From contig NZ_QLLK01000002.1 in the NCBI RefSeq assembly GCF_003259505.1, positions 381,387 to 445,386 on the forward strand: a stretch of DNA of 64,000 nucleotides, written 5' to 3'. Below the pieces are notes generated by a model. It made no database searches. It was not told where the DNA came from and saw only the letters and a program-made list of their open reading frames with translations. Each line of letters opens with the position of its first letter. Position 1 is the stretch's first letter. The position numbers and the translations under genes were made by a program. Positions 25,330 through 35,231 of the stretch are shown piece after piece. This stretch comes from Algoriphagus yeomjeoni (GTDB taxonomy: Bacteria > Bacteroidota > Bacteroidia > Cytophagales > Cyclobacteriaceae).

Positions 25330-26493
25330 TCACTCTTCTTTTTTTCCTTCGTACAAGTCGTATTTCAACAAGCGGCAGTCAATCGTTCCATTCCAGAATT
25401 CGATTCTTCGGCTGGCTTTAAGTCCTATTTTTTTGGCCAATTCAAGATTTCCGGTGAAAATATACCCTCTGTATCCGGCGCATTTTTGTTTCAGGAAATC
25501 TCCCATTCTCTTATAGGTTAGTTCCAATTCATCATTCTCCCCTAGCCTTTCGCCATATTCCGGGTTGAACATGATCACGCCACGAGGACGCTCAGGAATT
25601 TCTGTTTCCGCGAAATCACATACCTGGAATTCGATCATGTGATCCACTCCCGCAGTAATCGCATTCTCTTGCGCAAAAGAAATCGCCTGTAACGAAATAT
25701 CAGAGGCAATAATTTTCAAATCAGGAAGCTCTATGATTTTACTTTCCAGCTTTTTCTTCTTTGCCAAAAAGGCCTGCTCATCGTAGCCCAATAGGTGCTG
25801 AAATGAATAATGATCTCTGTAAAGCCCCGGATAACGCTTCGTCGCCATCAATGCAGCTTCTATCGCCAGTGTCCCAGATCCACACATGGGATTGATAAAA
25901 GGAACTCGGGTATTCCACTCCGTAGCGTAAATCGTCGCGGCTGCCAGTGCTTCCATCATAGGAGCTTTTCCTGGGATTTTACGGTAACCATGCTTTGCAA
26001 GTGTATCTCCTGAAGTATTGATGTAAACCGAGCACTGGGTTTCCTTCCAATAAACCTGGAAAACCAAGCCATTAAAATCCGAACCAGAATCCGGTCTGCG
26101 TCCTTTCAGCTCGCGAAATCGATCAACAATAGCATCTTTAGCTTTGACATTGACAATTAGCGGAGTTGTGATACTTTCATTTTCTGCAACAGAATTTACA
26201 GAGAAATAGCCATCCACATCCAGATAATCTTCCCAAGGAATCGCCTTGAATCTGCGGTAGATATCGTCTGCATTTCGCAGGTAAAAAGACTTGATTTCAT
26301 ACAGAACTTGGGAGGCTGTGCGCAAATGAAGATTGAGATCCATACATTCTTCCATGGTAGCTCTTAATTCTATTCCTGTTCTTGTGACAGCTTCGGGCAC
26401 AAATCCCAGTTCACGTACTTCTTTTTCCAAGTAAGAAACAGAGCGATCCTTACAGGTGATAAAAACTTTTCCTTTGAGATTAAAATCAAGCAT
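25330..26493 (-). CDS. THUMP-domain class I SAM-dependent rRNA methyltransferase (RlmL/YcbY N-half type)
   Basis: 387 residues from the ATG at 26493. A 13-codon upstream extension is rejected because the fold starts at FNLKGKVFITCKDRS. A THUMP RNA-binding domain occupies about 55-155, followed by a Rossmann methyltransferase with the SAM motif INPMCGSGTLAIEAAL and catalytic loop MFNPEYGERLGE, where the common NPPY is NPEY. It resembles the N-terminal half of RlmL, which makes m2G2445 in 23S rRNA; there is no RlmK-like second half. The specific target base is inferred, not shown. Confidence 0.9.
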   Translation of the reverse strand: MLDFNLKGKVFITCKDRSVSYLEKEVRELGFVPEAVTRTGIELRATMEECMDLNLHLRTASQVLYEIKSFYLRNADDIYRRFKAIPWEDYLDVDGYFSVNSVAENESITTPLIVNVKAKDAIVDRFRELKGRRPDSGSDFNGLVFQVYWKETQCSVYINTSGDTLAKHGYRKIPGKAPMMEALAAATIYATEWNTRVPFINPMCGSGTLAIEAALMATKRYPGLYRDHYSFQHLLGYDEQAFLAKKKKLESKIIELPDLKIIASDISLQAISFAQENAITAGVDHMIEFQVCDFAETEIPERPRGVIMFNPEYGERLGENDELELTYKRMGDFLKQKCAGYRGYIFTGNLELAKKIGLKASRRIEFWNGTIDCRLLKYDLYEGKKEE

Positions 26494-26686
26494 GCGCAAA
26501 AGTAATGAATGCCAATGAGAAGTACTTCTCAAACCTGGAGTTGATTCTTTGGGATAGGTTCACAAATCGAGATCGGGAAAACCCATAGTAAACTAAAAGG
26601 AAGATAATCAGGAAATCAACGATCATAAGATTCTTTTCCATTCTTCCTTCCAGCTTCTTGATTCATCAATTTTTGAAAGGACTACT

Positions 26687-26729
26687 CGCAAACGATTGCG
26701 TAACTTAACGGAATTGCGTTTGCTGCAAT
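26687..26729. promoter_or_regulatory. LacI-type operator A (double)
   Basis: CGCAAACGATTGCG at 26687-26700 is a pseudo-palindrome with a central CG, as LacI/GalR operators have. A second inverted repeat, ATTGC-N7-GCAAT, follows at 26713-26729. The site lies 47-89 bases upstream of the DUF1080 start and shares its core with sites at 29880, 35091 and 41392. Likely bound by the LacI protein encoded at 40286-41308. Confidence 0.65.
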
Positions 26730-26775
26730 CGCACTAAATCTTGACTTTTATATTGAACAACAACACCTGAATTTT

Positions 26776-28158
26776 ATGAAATATACCCGAAACATTCTCG
26801 CGGTTTTAATTACCTCTGCGGTCCTTGTCAGCTGTGCTGGCGAGCAAAAAGTTGACGATGGCTGGAAAGATTTATTTAATGGAAATGACCTAAGCGGTTG
26901 GAAAACTGTAGCAGGAACTGCCACTTTTGAAGTGGTAGATGGGACTATTGTAGGCTCTGCTGTGGCTGATTCCCCTAATACTTTCTTGATTACTGAAGAA
27001 ACATACGGCGACTTTATTTTGGAGCTTGACCTCAAAATCGAGCATTCCTCCAGTAACTCTGGTGTGATGGCAAGAGGCCAATTTGACCCGGCTGCCAGAG
27101 ATGGAAATGGATTAGTTTATGGCTATCAAATCGAAGCAGATCCTTCCGAAAGAGCATGGTCAGGTGGATTATATGACGAAGCCAGAAGAGGCTGGTTATA
27201 TCCGCTGGACCTCAACCCAGCAGCAAAGACTGCTTTCAAAATGGGTGAATTCAATCATTACAGAATCGAAGCTATTGGTGATGAAATCAAAACTTGGGTA
27301 AATGGTCAGCCTGTAGCCTATGTTGTCGATGATATGGACAAAACAGGATTTATCGGTTTACAAGTGCACAGCATTCGTAACGCAGAGGATGCTGGGAGAA
27401 AAACCACATTTAAAAATGTGAAAATTCAAACTGAGAATCTGGAATCAATGGCGTTTGACAAAGATATTTTTGTAGTAAACAATCGCTTAAACTCATTGAC
27501 AGATTATGAGAAAGAAAATGGATGGAAATTACTTTTCAACGGTCAAAACTCTGAAGGTTGGAGAGGTGCATACAAAGAAACTTTCCCAGAGTCAGGTTGG
27601 TCGGTAAAAGACGGAGAGTTGAATATTGCTGCATCAGATGGTCGTGAATCTGCCAATGCAGGTGATATTGTGACTACAGAGCAATTTTCGGCTTTTGATT
27701 TAGCTTTTGAATTCAAATTGACCGAAGGAGCTAATTCGGGTGTTAAGTATTTCGTGACTTTATCAGAGGGCAATAAAGGTTCGGCCATTGGACTAGAATA
27801 CCAAGTTTTGGATGATGATAATCACCCTGATGCCAAAATGGGAAGAGACGGAAATCGTACGATGGCCTCACTTTATGACTTAATCAAAGCAGACAAAAAT
27901 GCCAGGTTCATCAAGCCAGTCGGCGAATGGAACAAAGGACGTGTAGTAGTCACCCCAGATAATAATGTAGCACATTACTTAAATGGTGTGAAAGTAGTAG
28001 AATATGTACGAGGATCTCAGGAATTCCGTGATTTGGTTGCAATCAGTAAATATGAGAAATGGGATAACTTTGGCGAAGCAGAAAAAGGGCACATTCTTCT
28101 TCAAGACCACGGAGACGATGTAAGTTTCAAAAACATTAAGATCAAGACCTTAAACTAA
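26776..28158 (+). CDS. lipoprotein with two DUF1080 (3-keto-disaccharide hydrolase) domains
   Basis: 460-residue predicted lipoprotein: lipobox LVSC with lipidated Cys20. Two DUF1080 (PF06439, laminin-G-like jelly roll) domains follow. One starts at DLFNGNDLSGWK (about 32-43) and the other at LLFNGQNSEGWRG (about 251-263), each with the SNSGV / ANSGV and YQ(I/V) signatures. The family cleaves 3-keto glycosides made by oxidation of a sugar C3 hydroxyl, usually by a Gfo/Idh/MocA partner, and such a gene follows 12 bases later. Two domains in one chain may give two specificities. It lies under operator A and so is probably induced with the SusCD and uronate genes. Confidence 0.9.
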   Translation: MKYTRNILAVLITSAVLVSCAGEQKVDDGWKDLFNGNDLSGWKTVAGTATFEVVDGTIVGSAVADSPNTFLITEETYGDFILELDLKIEHSSSNSGVMARGQFDPAARDGNGLVYGYQIEADPSERAWSGGLYDEARRGWLYPLDLNPAAKTAFKMGEFNHYRIEAIGDEIKTWVNGQPVAYVVDDMDKTGFIGLQVHSIRNAEDAGRKTTFKNVKIQTENLESMAFDKDIFVVNNRLNSLTDYEKENGWKLLFNGQNSEGWRGAYKETFPESGWSVKDGELNIAASDGRESANAGDIVTTEQFSAFDLAFEFKLTEGANSGVKYFVTLSEGNKGSAIGLEYQVLDDDNHPDAKMGRDGNRTMASLYDLIKADKNARFIKPVGEWNKGRVVVTPDNNVAHYLNGVKVVEYVRGSQEFRDLVAISKYEKWDNFGEAEKGHILLQDHGDDVSFKNIKIKTLN

Positions 28159-28170
28159 AACCCAAAATCC

Positions 28171-29517
28171 ATGAAAAATAACAGAAGAGACTTTATCAAA
28201 AAATCCGCTGCTGCTACCATAGGATTTTCTGCATTAGGTTCAGCTGCTTTTACTGCAAAATCATATGCGAATATCGTTGGTGCAAATGAACGACTAAACG
28301 TCGCTATAGCAGGCTTAGGAAGGCGTCTTGGCGCGTACTACGAGCCAATTGGGTTGAAATCCAGCAATGTAAACCTGCTGTACCTCTGTGATGCCATGGA
28401 ATCTCAGATGCCTAAAGCCGCCAAGAATTTCCAGAAGCACATAGACTATACCCCCAAATTGGAGCAAAATGTCATGAAAGTGATGGATGACAAGGAGGTA
28501 GATACGATAATTATCGCAACTCCTGACCACTGGCATGCACCAGGTACTTGGCTGGCTTTGGAAAGAGGAAAGCATGTATACGTGGAGAAGCCTTGCTCCC
28601 ACAATCCACATGAAGGAGAATTGCTAATAGCTCTGCAAAAGAAGTACAATAAAGTGGTGCAAATGGGTAATCAGCAGCGCTCAGCACCAGAAAGCCGTGA
28701 GATCATTTCCGCCATCCATAATGGGGCAATCGGTAAGGCATTTATGGCAAAAGCATTTTATAGTAATAACCGTGGCGCAGTACCAAATCCTGTAGCAGCC
28801 GCAGCTCCGGCTGGTTTGGACTGGGAAATGTTCCAAGGTCCAGCTCCTAGAAAAGCCTATACTCATGACACTTGGGACTACAACTGGCACTGGTACGGAT
28901 GGGATTATGGAACTGCTGAGACTGGAAACAATGCCACACATGAACTGGATGTAGCTCGCTGGGCACTTCAGGTCGATTACCCAAGTGAAGTACAGGTGAC
29001 TGCTGATAAGCGACACTTTGCAGATGATGGCTGGGTGATGTATGATACCATGGACGCTACTTTCAAATTCGGAAATGGTTCTGTGATCCAATGGGATGGC
29101 AAAAGTAGAAACAGCTATAAAACCTACGGATCAGATCGTGGTACAATCATCTACGGCACAGAAGGCTCCGTCTATGTAGATCGAGGTGGCTATAAGCAAT
29201 TTGACCGTTCCGGAAAAGAAGTAAAAAGCAATATGTCCGGCGGCAATGAAGCTGGAACTGCACTTGGCGGTGGCGGTGACATGAGCACAATTCACATCGT
29301 CAATTTCTTCAATGCAGTACGCGGATTGGAAAAGCAAAACTCCAATATCGAAGAAGGTGCAGTCAGTACCCTACTCTGTCATTTGGCAAATATCAGCTAT
29401 AGAACAGGTGAAAGTTTGATTTGCGACCCTAGCAATGGTCATATTAAAAACTCCAAAAAAGCATCAGCGCTTTGGACTAGATCGTATGAAAAAGGCTGGG
29501 AGCCACCAAAGGTTTGA
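28171..29517 (+). CDS. Gfo/Idh/MocA family oxidoreductase, Tat-exported
   Basis: 448 residues with a twin-arginine signal (NNRRDFIKKSAAATIGFSAL). The NAD(P)-binding loop is AGLGRRLG (47-54), and ATPDHWH and YVEKPCSHN keep the canonical EKP catalytic Lys. The Trp-rich stretch DTWDYNWHWYGWDYGTAETG followed by NNATHELDVARWAL is the typical sugar-site region of the exported subgroup. It is co-transcribed with the DUF1080 lipoprotein, so the pair plausibly oxidises a glycoside at C3 and then cleaves it. The gene ends before a strong nested hairpin. Confidence 0.93.
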   Translation: MKNNRRDFIKKSAAATIGFSALGSAAFTAKSYANIVGANERLNVAIAGLGRRLGAYYEPIGLKSSNVNLLYLCDAMESQMPKAAKNFQKHIDYTPKLEQNVMKVMDDKEVDTIIIATPDHWHAPGTWLALERGKHVYVEKPCSHNPHEGELLIALQKKYNKVVQMGNQQRSAPESREIISAIHNGAIGKAFMAKAFYSNNRGAVPNPVAAAAPAGLDWEMFQGPAPRKAYTHDTWDYNWHWYGWDYGTAETGNNATHELDVARWALQVDYPSEVQVTADKRHFADDGWVMYDTMDATFKFGNGSVIQWDGKSRNSYKTYGSDRGTIIYGTEGSVYVDRGGYKQFDRSGKEVKSNMSGGNEAGTALGGGGDMSTIHIVNFFNAVRGLEKQNSNIEEGAVSTLLCHLANISYRTGESLICDPSNGHIKNSKKASALWTRSYEKGWEPPKV

Positions 29518-29592
29518 TTCATCTTTAAAAAATTTAATAAAGAATTTCTAGCATAAACAATAAATTATAATTTCAAGTACTATTGATGTACT

Positions 29593-29632
29593 TAACTACA
29601 GAAGGTCAGCTCATGCTGGCCTTTTTGTAGTT
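29593..29632 (+). terminator. terminator of the DUF1080-Gfo/Idh/MocA operon
   Basis: Nested stem: inner AAGGTCAGC/GCTGGCCTT with a TCAT loop and T5, clamped by outer AACTACA/TGTAGTT; arms 29593-29610 and 29615-29632. Confidence 0.8.
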
Positions 29633-30038
29633 AAACCCAAAGCAAGACAGTGTAAAGTATAGGAAGTCTTCCTAAGAACTTGCATTAAATAAGTGGCTTC
29701 GCAAAGGGGGTAAGAAGACATCGGAGCCAGTCAAAAATTAGATTTTTCTTAAAAATAAATTGCCGGAAATATGCCTTAAAGTACAACATAACTAGGAATG
29801 CATTTCACTCAAAAAGGGTCAAAATCACCCAATTAACGCAGATATAAACCAAACAAAGGAATTTAGCACCGCTTAACAGCGCAATCGATTGCGTAAATAG
29901 CGGAAAGTTTTTAAAGAGAAATTATCTGTAATACCATACCTTAACTGAAGATTGTATATTCTGAGTTTCATCTGTAAATGGATGAATTCTTTGGTATAGA
30001 ATCTAAAAGCCAATTTTCTTTTAATAAAACCCAAAATT
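29633..30038. other. control region of the first susC
   Basis: About 400 gene-free bases. They hold operator B (29880-29893) and, nearer the gene, a small stem TTCATC/GATGAA (29967-29972 and 29981-29986) that would be in the leader transcript. No other gene or RNA family is recognisable. Confidence 0.45.
29880..29893. promoter_or_regulatory. LacI-type operator B (perfect palindrome)
   Basis: CGCAATCGATTGCG is a perfect 14-bp palindrome 146 bases upstream of the first susC. It is the most symmetrical member of the set of four related sites in this window and serves as the reference for the others. Confidence 0.7.
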
Positions 30039-33000
30039 ATGAAGTCAAAACTTTACACTTATTTAAGTGTACTACTTTTGGTGCTGCTGTCCATTACGCA
30101 TGGATATTCGCAAAATGCACAAATTAGTGGTACAGTCTACGATGAAACAGGTCAGCCCTTGCCAGGTGCTACCATCCTTGTAAAAGGAACAACTACAGGA
30201 ACCACAACAGATTTAGATGGCAAGTATTCCATCTCAAGTCCTGCTAATGGTACCCTGGTTTTCTCTTTTATTGGCTACACTGCCACGGAAGTAGTAGTAG
30301 GAAACCAAACAGTAATCGATGTGAATCTGACTCCTGATCTATCAGACTTGGAGGAAGTAGTCGTTGTAGGATATGGAACGGCTAAAAAGAGTCAATTAAC
30401 TGGAGCTATTTCCTCAGTAGGCTCGAAAGAAATAGCAGAACTTCCTATTACGGATGCTAGACAAGCGCTTCAAGGACGTGCGGCAGGTGTCGATGTGACA
30501 CAGCCAGGATCTAAGCCAGGATCTTCTCCACAAGTAAGAATTAGAGGTAGAAGATCATTCAATGCTTCGAATGAGCCACTTTATGTAGTAGATGGAATTC
30601 CGCTAGCGGGAGGAATTGACGATATCAACCCACAGGATATTACGTCAATGGAAGTATTGAAAGATGCCTCAGCTACAGCTATTTATGGATCTAGAGGTTC
30701 AAATGGTGTAGTATTGATTACCACCAAAAGAGGGTCAGTTGGTAAAACTGTCGTTTCTCTAGATGCTTATTATGGTATCAACAAAGAGTTGGGAAGAATT
30801 GATGTATTCAATGGTCCTGAATTCGCTGAATACAAAAGAGAATCACGTAGAGCTGGTGGAGAAATCCCAGAAGGTCCCACAACTCCAGAAATAGATGCTT
30901 CTATATTTGAACCAGTTGAGCTTGACGGAATTGCTCAAGGCAGAACTACAGATTACCCTGCTGGTCTATTACGGAACGGCTCTATTCAAAGCTACCAATT
31001 AGGTATTAGTGGTGGTAGTGATAAAACCACATTCTTCGTTTCTGGAAACTACTTTAAAGACGAAGGTGTAATCATCAATCAGGATTATACTCGCTACACG
31101 TTCAGAGCTAATATTGATCATAAGATCACTAAAAACATCAAATTCGGAACTTCTACATTGGTTTCCTATAGCGAAAGAAACGGAGAAAACTTCAATCCAC
31201 TTGGAGGGGCTCTCGCAGAGAACCCACTTGGAAGACCATATGATGATGAAGGAAATTTAATTTTCCTCCCTACCCAAGATGGATTAAGAACTAATCCATT
31301 TGCAGAAATTGTACCAGGTGCACAAGCCGATTTGACTAAAAACTACAGAATATTCAACAGTATTTTTGCACAGTATGACATCCTGCCAGGCCTTAGCTAT
31401 AGAATGGTATTTGGCCCAGATATTACAATAAGTAGAAATGGCCGATTCACCGGTTCTCAGACCAACGCTAGACGTGGTGGAGCTGCTACAGGAAGTGTAG
31501 ATGATCGATTTACTTTCAATTATACGTTTGAAAATATCCTGAATTACACCAAAACTTTTAATGATGTTCACAACATAAACATCACCGGTCTTCAGTCCAT
31601 CCAGAGAGACCGATTTGAACAAAGCAGTATTTCCGTATTAGGTATACCAGCAGAATCTCAGCTCTTCCATAGATTGGGGGATGCATCACAAATTACCGGT
31701 GCAAACACCAACCTTGTAGAATGGTCGCTGATGTCGTTCATGGGTAGAGTAAATTATGACTTCAAAAACAAGTACCTTTTAACGGCTACACTTAGAGCTG
31801 ATGGTAGCTCTAGATTTGGTGCCAACAATAGATTTGCTTACTTCCCTTCAGTTGCATTAGGCTGGAATATTCATTCAGAATCATTTATGCAAAATTCATC
31901 AACTTTTGATCAGTTGAAGCTTAGAGCATCTTATGGATCTATAGGAAACCAGGCTATCAATCCTTACCAAACTCAAGCCTTGCTAGGTAGAACAAGTTAC
32001 GCTTATGACAATACGGCCGCTTTTGGCTATAGACCAAGTACAATTGGTAATCCAGACTTGAAATGGGAAACTTCCACTACACTCAATTTAGGATTGGATT
32101 TTGCGATTTGGAACAGCAGAATATTTGGTTCATTAGAATATTACATCACTAATACAAGTGATCTTCTAGCACCTCAGCCACTCCCTAACTCTATTGGGTT
32201 TGGTGGGTTTACGACCAACATTGGTGAAACACAAAACCGTGGTGTTGAATTGACTATTTCCACACTAAACGTGGAAAAAGGAAACTTCACCTGGTCTTCT
32301 GATATCATTTTCACCAAAAACACAGAAGAAATTATTTCCTTACCGAACGGTGATGACATCTCCGCAGGAAGATTTATCGGTCAGCCATTGACGATTTTCT
32401 ATGATTTGAAAAAGATAGGAATCTGGCAAACTTCTGAATTGGATGAGGCTAAGTCTTTCGGAAGTGTTCCGGGTGAGATTAAAATTGAAGACTTCAATAA
32501 TGACGGAGTAATCAACTCACTTGATAGACAATTCTTGGGTTCTGCCGTAGCTGATTTTGCAATGGGTTTTACAAACAGATTTAACTTCAAAGGATTTGAT
32601 TTATCATTCTTCCTATATGGAAGATTTGGATCTATGCTTAGATCTCAGTTCCATACTCAAAACAATTCTCTCGCGGGTAGATATAACAATTTGGATATTG
32701 ATTACTGGACGCCAACCAATCCAACTAATTCTTACCCAAGACCAAATGTGAACCAGGAAAGTGCGAAATATGCAAGCTCAATGGAATATTTTGATGGTAC
32801 ATTCATCAAAGTAAGAAACATCAATTTTGGTTATAATTTCTCACCAGAAGCAGCTAAGAAAATCGGAATGACAGCCTTGAGAATTTACTCAAGTATTCAG
32901 CAGCCATTTATCTTCGCTAATTATCGCTCTGAGCACAAAGGGATTGATCCAGAAGTCTTTATCGATGGCGAGCAAGGCGTAGGTGGAGGTGTAGTTAACT

Positions 33001-33056
33001 CTAATGTATCCCCTGCTGTCACTTCTTTCACATTTGGTATCAATGCTAAATTCTAA
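30039..33056 (+). CDS. SusC/RagA-family TonB-dependent outer-membrane transporter (1)
   Basis: 1005 residues: Sec signal peptide (about 1-25), then a carboxypeptidase-D-regulatory-like domain (GTVYDETGQPLPGATILVKG, about 30-115). The TonB-box/plug region follows ([36 protein letters not shown]), and the rest forms the 22-strand barrel. It pairs with the SusD-like lipoprotein 6 bases downstream to import glycan fragments across the outer membrane with TonB energy. The substrate is not readable from sequence. Operator B upstream suggests LacI-type induction, unlike the hybrid two-component or ECF/anti-sigma control common for SusCD loci. No N-terminal transducer domain is present, consistent with that. 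Confidence 0.95.
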   Translation: MKSKLYTYLSVLLLVLLSITHGYSQNAQISGTVYDETGQPLPGATILVKGTTTGTTTDLDGKYSISSPANGTLVFSFIGYTATEVVVGNQTVIDVNLTPDLSDLEEVVVVGYGTAKKSQLTGAISSVGSKEIAELPITDARQALQGRAAGVDVTQPGSKPGSSPQVRIRGRRSFNASNEPLYVVDGIPLAGGIDDINPQDITSMEVLKDASATAIYGSRGSNGVVLITTKRGSVGKTVVSLDAYYGINKELGRIDVFNGPEFAEYKRESRRAGGEIPEGPTTPEIDASIFEPVELDGIAQGRTTDYPAGLLRNGSIQSYQLGISGGSDKTTFFVSGNYFKDEGVIINQDYTRYTFRANIDHKITKNIKFGTSTLVSYSERNGENFNPLGGALAENPLGRPYDDEGNLIFLPTQDGLRTNPFAEIVPGAQADLTKNYRIFNSIFAQYDILPGLSYRMVFGPDITISRNGRFTGSQTNARRGGAATGSVDDRFTFNYTFENILNYTKTFNDVHNINITGLQSIQRDRFEQSSISVLGIPAESQLFHRLGDASQITGANTNLVEWSLMSFMGRVNYDFKNKYLLTATLRADGSSRFGANNRFAYFPSVALGWNIHSESFMQNSSTFDQLKLRASYGSIGNQAINPYQTQALLGRTSYAYDNTAAFGYRPSTIGNPDLKWETSTTLNLGLDFAIWNSRIFGSLEYYITNTSDLLAPQPLPNSIGFGGFTTNIGETQNRGVELTISTLNVEKGNFTWSSDIIFTKNTEEIISLPNGDDISAGRFIGQPLTIFYDLKKIGIWQTSELDEAKSFGSVPGEIKIEDFNNDGVINSLDRQFLGSAVADFAMGFTNRFNFKGFDLSFFLYGRFGSMLRSQFHTQNNSLAGRYNNLDIDYWTPTNPTNSYPRPNVNQESAKYASSMEYFDGTFIKVRNINFGYNFSPEAAKKIGMTALRIYSSIQQPFIFANYRSEHKGIDPEVFIDGEQGVGGGVVNSNVSPAVTSFTFGINAKF

Positions 33057-33062
33057 TCAATT

Positions 33063-34733
33063 ATGAAAAAACTAGCAAAAAATATAAAATACTGGGCAAA
33101 ATCTTCAGCCCTTATTGTAGGACTTTCACTCGCAGCTTCCTGTGATGGATTCCTTGATGAAGATGTTGTTTCCCCGATCGGCAACGATTACCTGAACACG
33201 CCAAAAGGAATGAATGACGGCATCAATGCTGCATACAGTACAATGCGATCATGGTATGGTACAGAGAGAGGAAATAACCTTACGATCTTCGGTACGGACA
33301 TCTTCACTAATGGCGCAGATGGTTCTTGGAAATTCATGAATTTCTATACTAACCAATTCGATTCTCAAAATGGTCATATACGTGAATTATGGGATGAATT
33401 ATATAGAGGAATAAATACCTGTAATGCCGTAATAGACAGATCTGTGAATCTTACTGGTATCCCTCAAGCTCAAATTGATCAACGAGTAGCCGAAGCTAAA
33501 TTTATCCGAGCTCACCACTACTTCATTCTTGTACAATTATTTGGAGGTGTAGATCTTCAACTTCAAGAGACAGCAGTTCCTACTAAAGAGGTGACTAGAG
33601 CTTCGGTCGCACAAATCTATGCTGCTATTATTAAAGACCTGGAGGAGGCAATTCCTAATTTAGAAGATAAAGAAAGATCCACAGATTATGGCCGGGCAAC
33701 TCGTCCTGCAGCAGAACATCTTCTAGGTAGAGTTTATCTTACTAAAGGCACTTCTGAAGCAGGGGAATCTGCCGATTATTCCAAAGCAGAGTCCAACCTA
33801 CAGAGTGTGATCAGTAATTATGGTTTTGAATTACTTCCTGATTTTGGAGACGTTCACGCCTTTGGAAACGAGATAAACAGTGAAGTAATCTGGTCTACTC
33901 AATATACTCGAGATCCTTTGACCAATGGAGGAGGAAATAACGCTCACGTGTTCTTCCTGATGGAATACGATGTACAGCCGGGAATGATAAGAGACATAGA
34001 AAATGGAAGACCATTCAAACGTTATAAATCTACTGACTACACACTGAATACTATCTTTGCAGACCGTGTAAATGATTCTAGATACAAAAACACCTACCAG
34101 GATGTCTTCTTATCCAACAATCCTGGTACGTTCAATACTACGTTCGACAAATCCAAATCAACAGTAACCTATGCCAGAGGAGATACTACCATTTGGTTGC
34201 CAGGCTACAATATGTCTGAAGCTGAGCGTGCAAAGTATCCATACCAAGTGTTGATTCCAGATTTTTACACAGAGAGGTTGTTCCCTCCTATGAAGAAACA
34301 TAAAGATCCGGGACGTGTGGATCGTACGCAATTTGAAGGCGGACGAGATTACATTGCTATGCGACTTGCAGACACATACCTACTTCTTGCAGAAGCTCAA
34401 TTCAGACAAGGTAAACTTGGATTGGCTACTGAAAACATTAACATGGTAAGAAGAAGAGCAGCATTTCCTGGCAAAGAAGCTGAAATGGAAATCACCCAAT
34501 CTGAACTGACTTTTGAATTCATTACTGAAGAGCGTGCAAGAGAGCTGATCGGTGAGCAGACTAGATGGTTGGATCTGAAAAGATGGGGAATTTTAGTAGA
34601 GCGAGTGAAGATGTATAATCCTCAGGGAGCTCCAAATATTCAAGCATTTCACACCTTGAGACCAATTCCTCAAAATCAAATTGACCGGGCTGAAGGCACA
34701 TCAAGTGCATTCCCTCAAAACCCAGGATATTAA
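33063..34733 (+). CDS. SusD/RagB-family outer-membrane lipoprotein (1)
   Basis: 556 residues; lipobox AASC with lipidated Cys27 and the acidic DGFLDED that exports it to the cell surface. TPR-like helices with RAHHYFILVQLFGG are typical of the SusD N-terminal half, and LADTYLLLAEAQFRQG and ELIGEQTRWLDLKRWG of the C-terminal half. It caps the SusC barrel and binds glycan. Co-transcribed with susC-1 (6-base gap) and ended by a strong terminator. Confidence 0.95.
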   Translation: MKKLAKNIKYWAKSSALIVGLSLAASCDGFLDEDVVSPIGNDYLNTPKGMNDGINAAYSTMRSWYGTERGNNLTIFGTDIFTNGADGSWKFMNFYTNQFDSQNGHIRELWDELYRGINTCNAVIDRSVNLTGIPQAQIDQRVAEAKFIRAHHYFILVQLFGGVDLQLQETAVPTKEVTRASVAQIYAAIIKDLEEAIPNLEDKERSTDYGRATRPAAEHLLGRVYLTKGTSEAGESADYSKAESNLQSVISNYGFELLPDFGDVHAFGNEINSEVIWSTQYTRDPLTNGGGNNAHVFFLMEYDVQPGMIRDIENGRPFKRYKSTDYTLNTIFADRVNDSRYKNTYQDVFLSNNPGTFNTTFDKSKSTVTYARGDTTIWLPGYNMSEAERAKYPYQVLIPDFYTERLFPPMKKHKDPGRVDRTQFEGGRDYIAMRLADTYLLLAEAQFRQGKLGLATENINMVRRRAAFPGKEAEMEITQSELTFEFITEERARELIGEQTRWLDLKRWGILVERVKMYNPQGAPNIQAFHTLRPIPQNQIDRAEGTSSAFPQNPGY

Positions 34734-34764
34734 GTATTTTCTAAATAAACAGAATATAATATGT

Positions 34765-34800
34765 AAAGAACTACCATGGAATACATGGTAGTTCTTTTTT
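34765..34800 (+). terminator. terminator of the first SusCD pair
   Basis: 14-bp perfect stem AAAGAACTACCATG/CATGGTAGTTCTTT (arms 34765-34778 and 34784-34797), loop GAATA, then further T. Confidence 0.88.
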
Positions 34801-35090
34801 ATTTTGTATTAAATAACTTTTTTTAAACAATAAAATAAGCGAAATTCTTATTAATCACCGGTTAAATATTATTTAGCCAATCCTAATATTGCTTTTTTAA
34901 TCACACTAATTGATAAAGGATAAATACAATTTTTTGATTCAAAACATGAGCATTTCCCCATTAATTTCAATCAAGAAAGGATAAGCAAAACCATATACAT
35001 GACACTACAGGATGCATATTAGAATATCTTCAATTGCTATCCCTTCATCAAAGCAAAGTACAACAATAACCTATAAATAGCCTCCAGCGC

Positions 35091-35110
35091 TACCGAAATC
35101 GATTGCGGTA
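35091..35110. promoter_or_regulatory. LacI-type operator C
   Basis: TACCGAAATCGATTGCGGTA is a 20-bp pseudo-palindrome with one mismatched pair and the same AATCGATT centre as operator B. It lies 122 bases upstream of the second susC and about 40 bases upstream of a possible -7 element. Confidence 0.65.
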
Positions 35111-35162
35111 AATTTCTAGCCAAGATATAGGGCCTTTGCTCCATATTATTTTACTTTAGAAA

Positions 35163-35191
35163 GTTAATGTTTCTTAATTGAAAACATTAAC
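35163..35191 (+). promoter_or_regulatory. leader stem-loop before the second susC
   Basis: Perfect 10-bp stem GTTAATGTTT/AAACATTAAC (35163-35172 and 35182-35191) with a 9-base loop, 41 bases before the start codon. It lacks a T-run, so it is not an obvious terminator; it could stabilise the mRNA or be a binding site. Confidence 0.4.
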
Positions 35192-35231
35192 ACTTTAGTC
35201 AATATATATAATAACAATTAACCCCCTACTT

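Larger units (their letters stand above)
34801..35231. other. control region of the second susC
   Basis: About 430 AT-rich, gene-free bases holding operator C (35091-35110), a possible -7-like TACTTTAG (35152-35159) and a leader stem-loop (35163-35191). The first ~290 bases show nothing I can name. Confidence 0.45.

Noticed and set aside
25330..26493. NPEY instead of NPPY as a sign of an inactive methyltransferase
   Set aside because: The rest of the SAM site is intact, and I believe NPEY-type loops are common in the Bacteroidetes branch of this family, so it is not evidence of loss of function.
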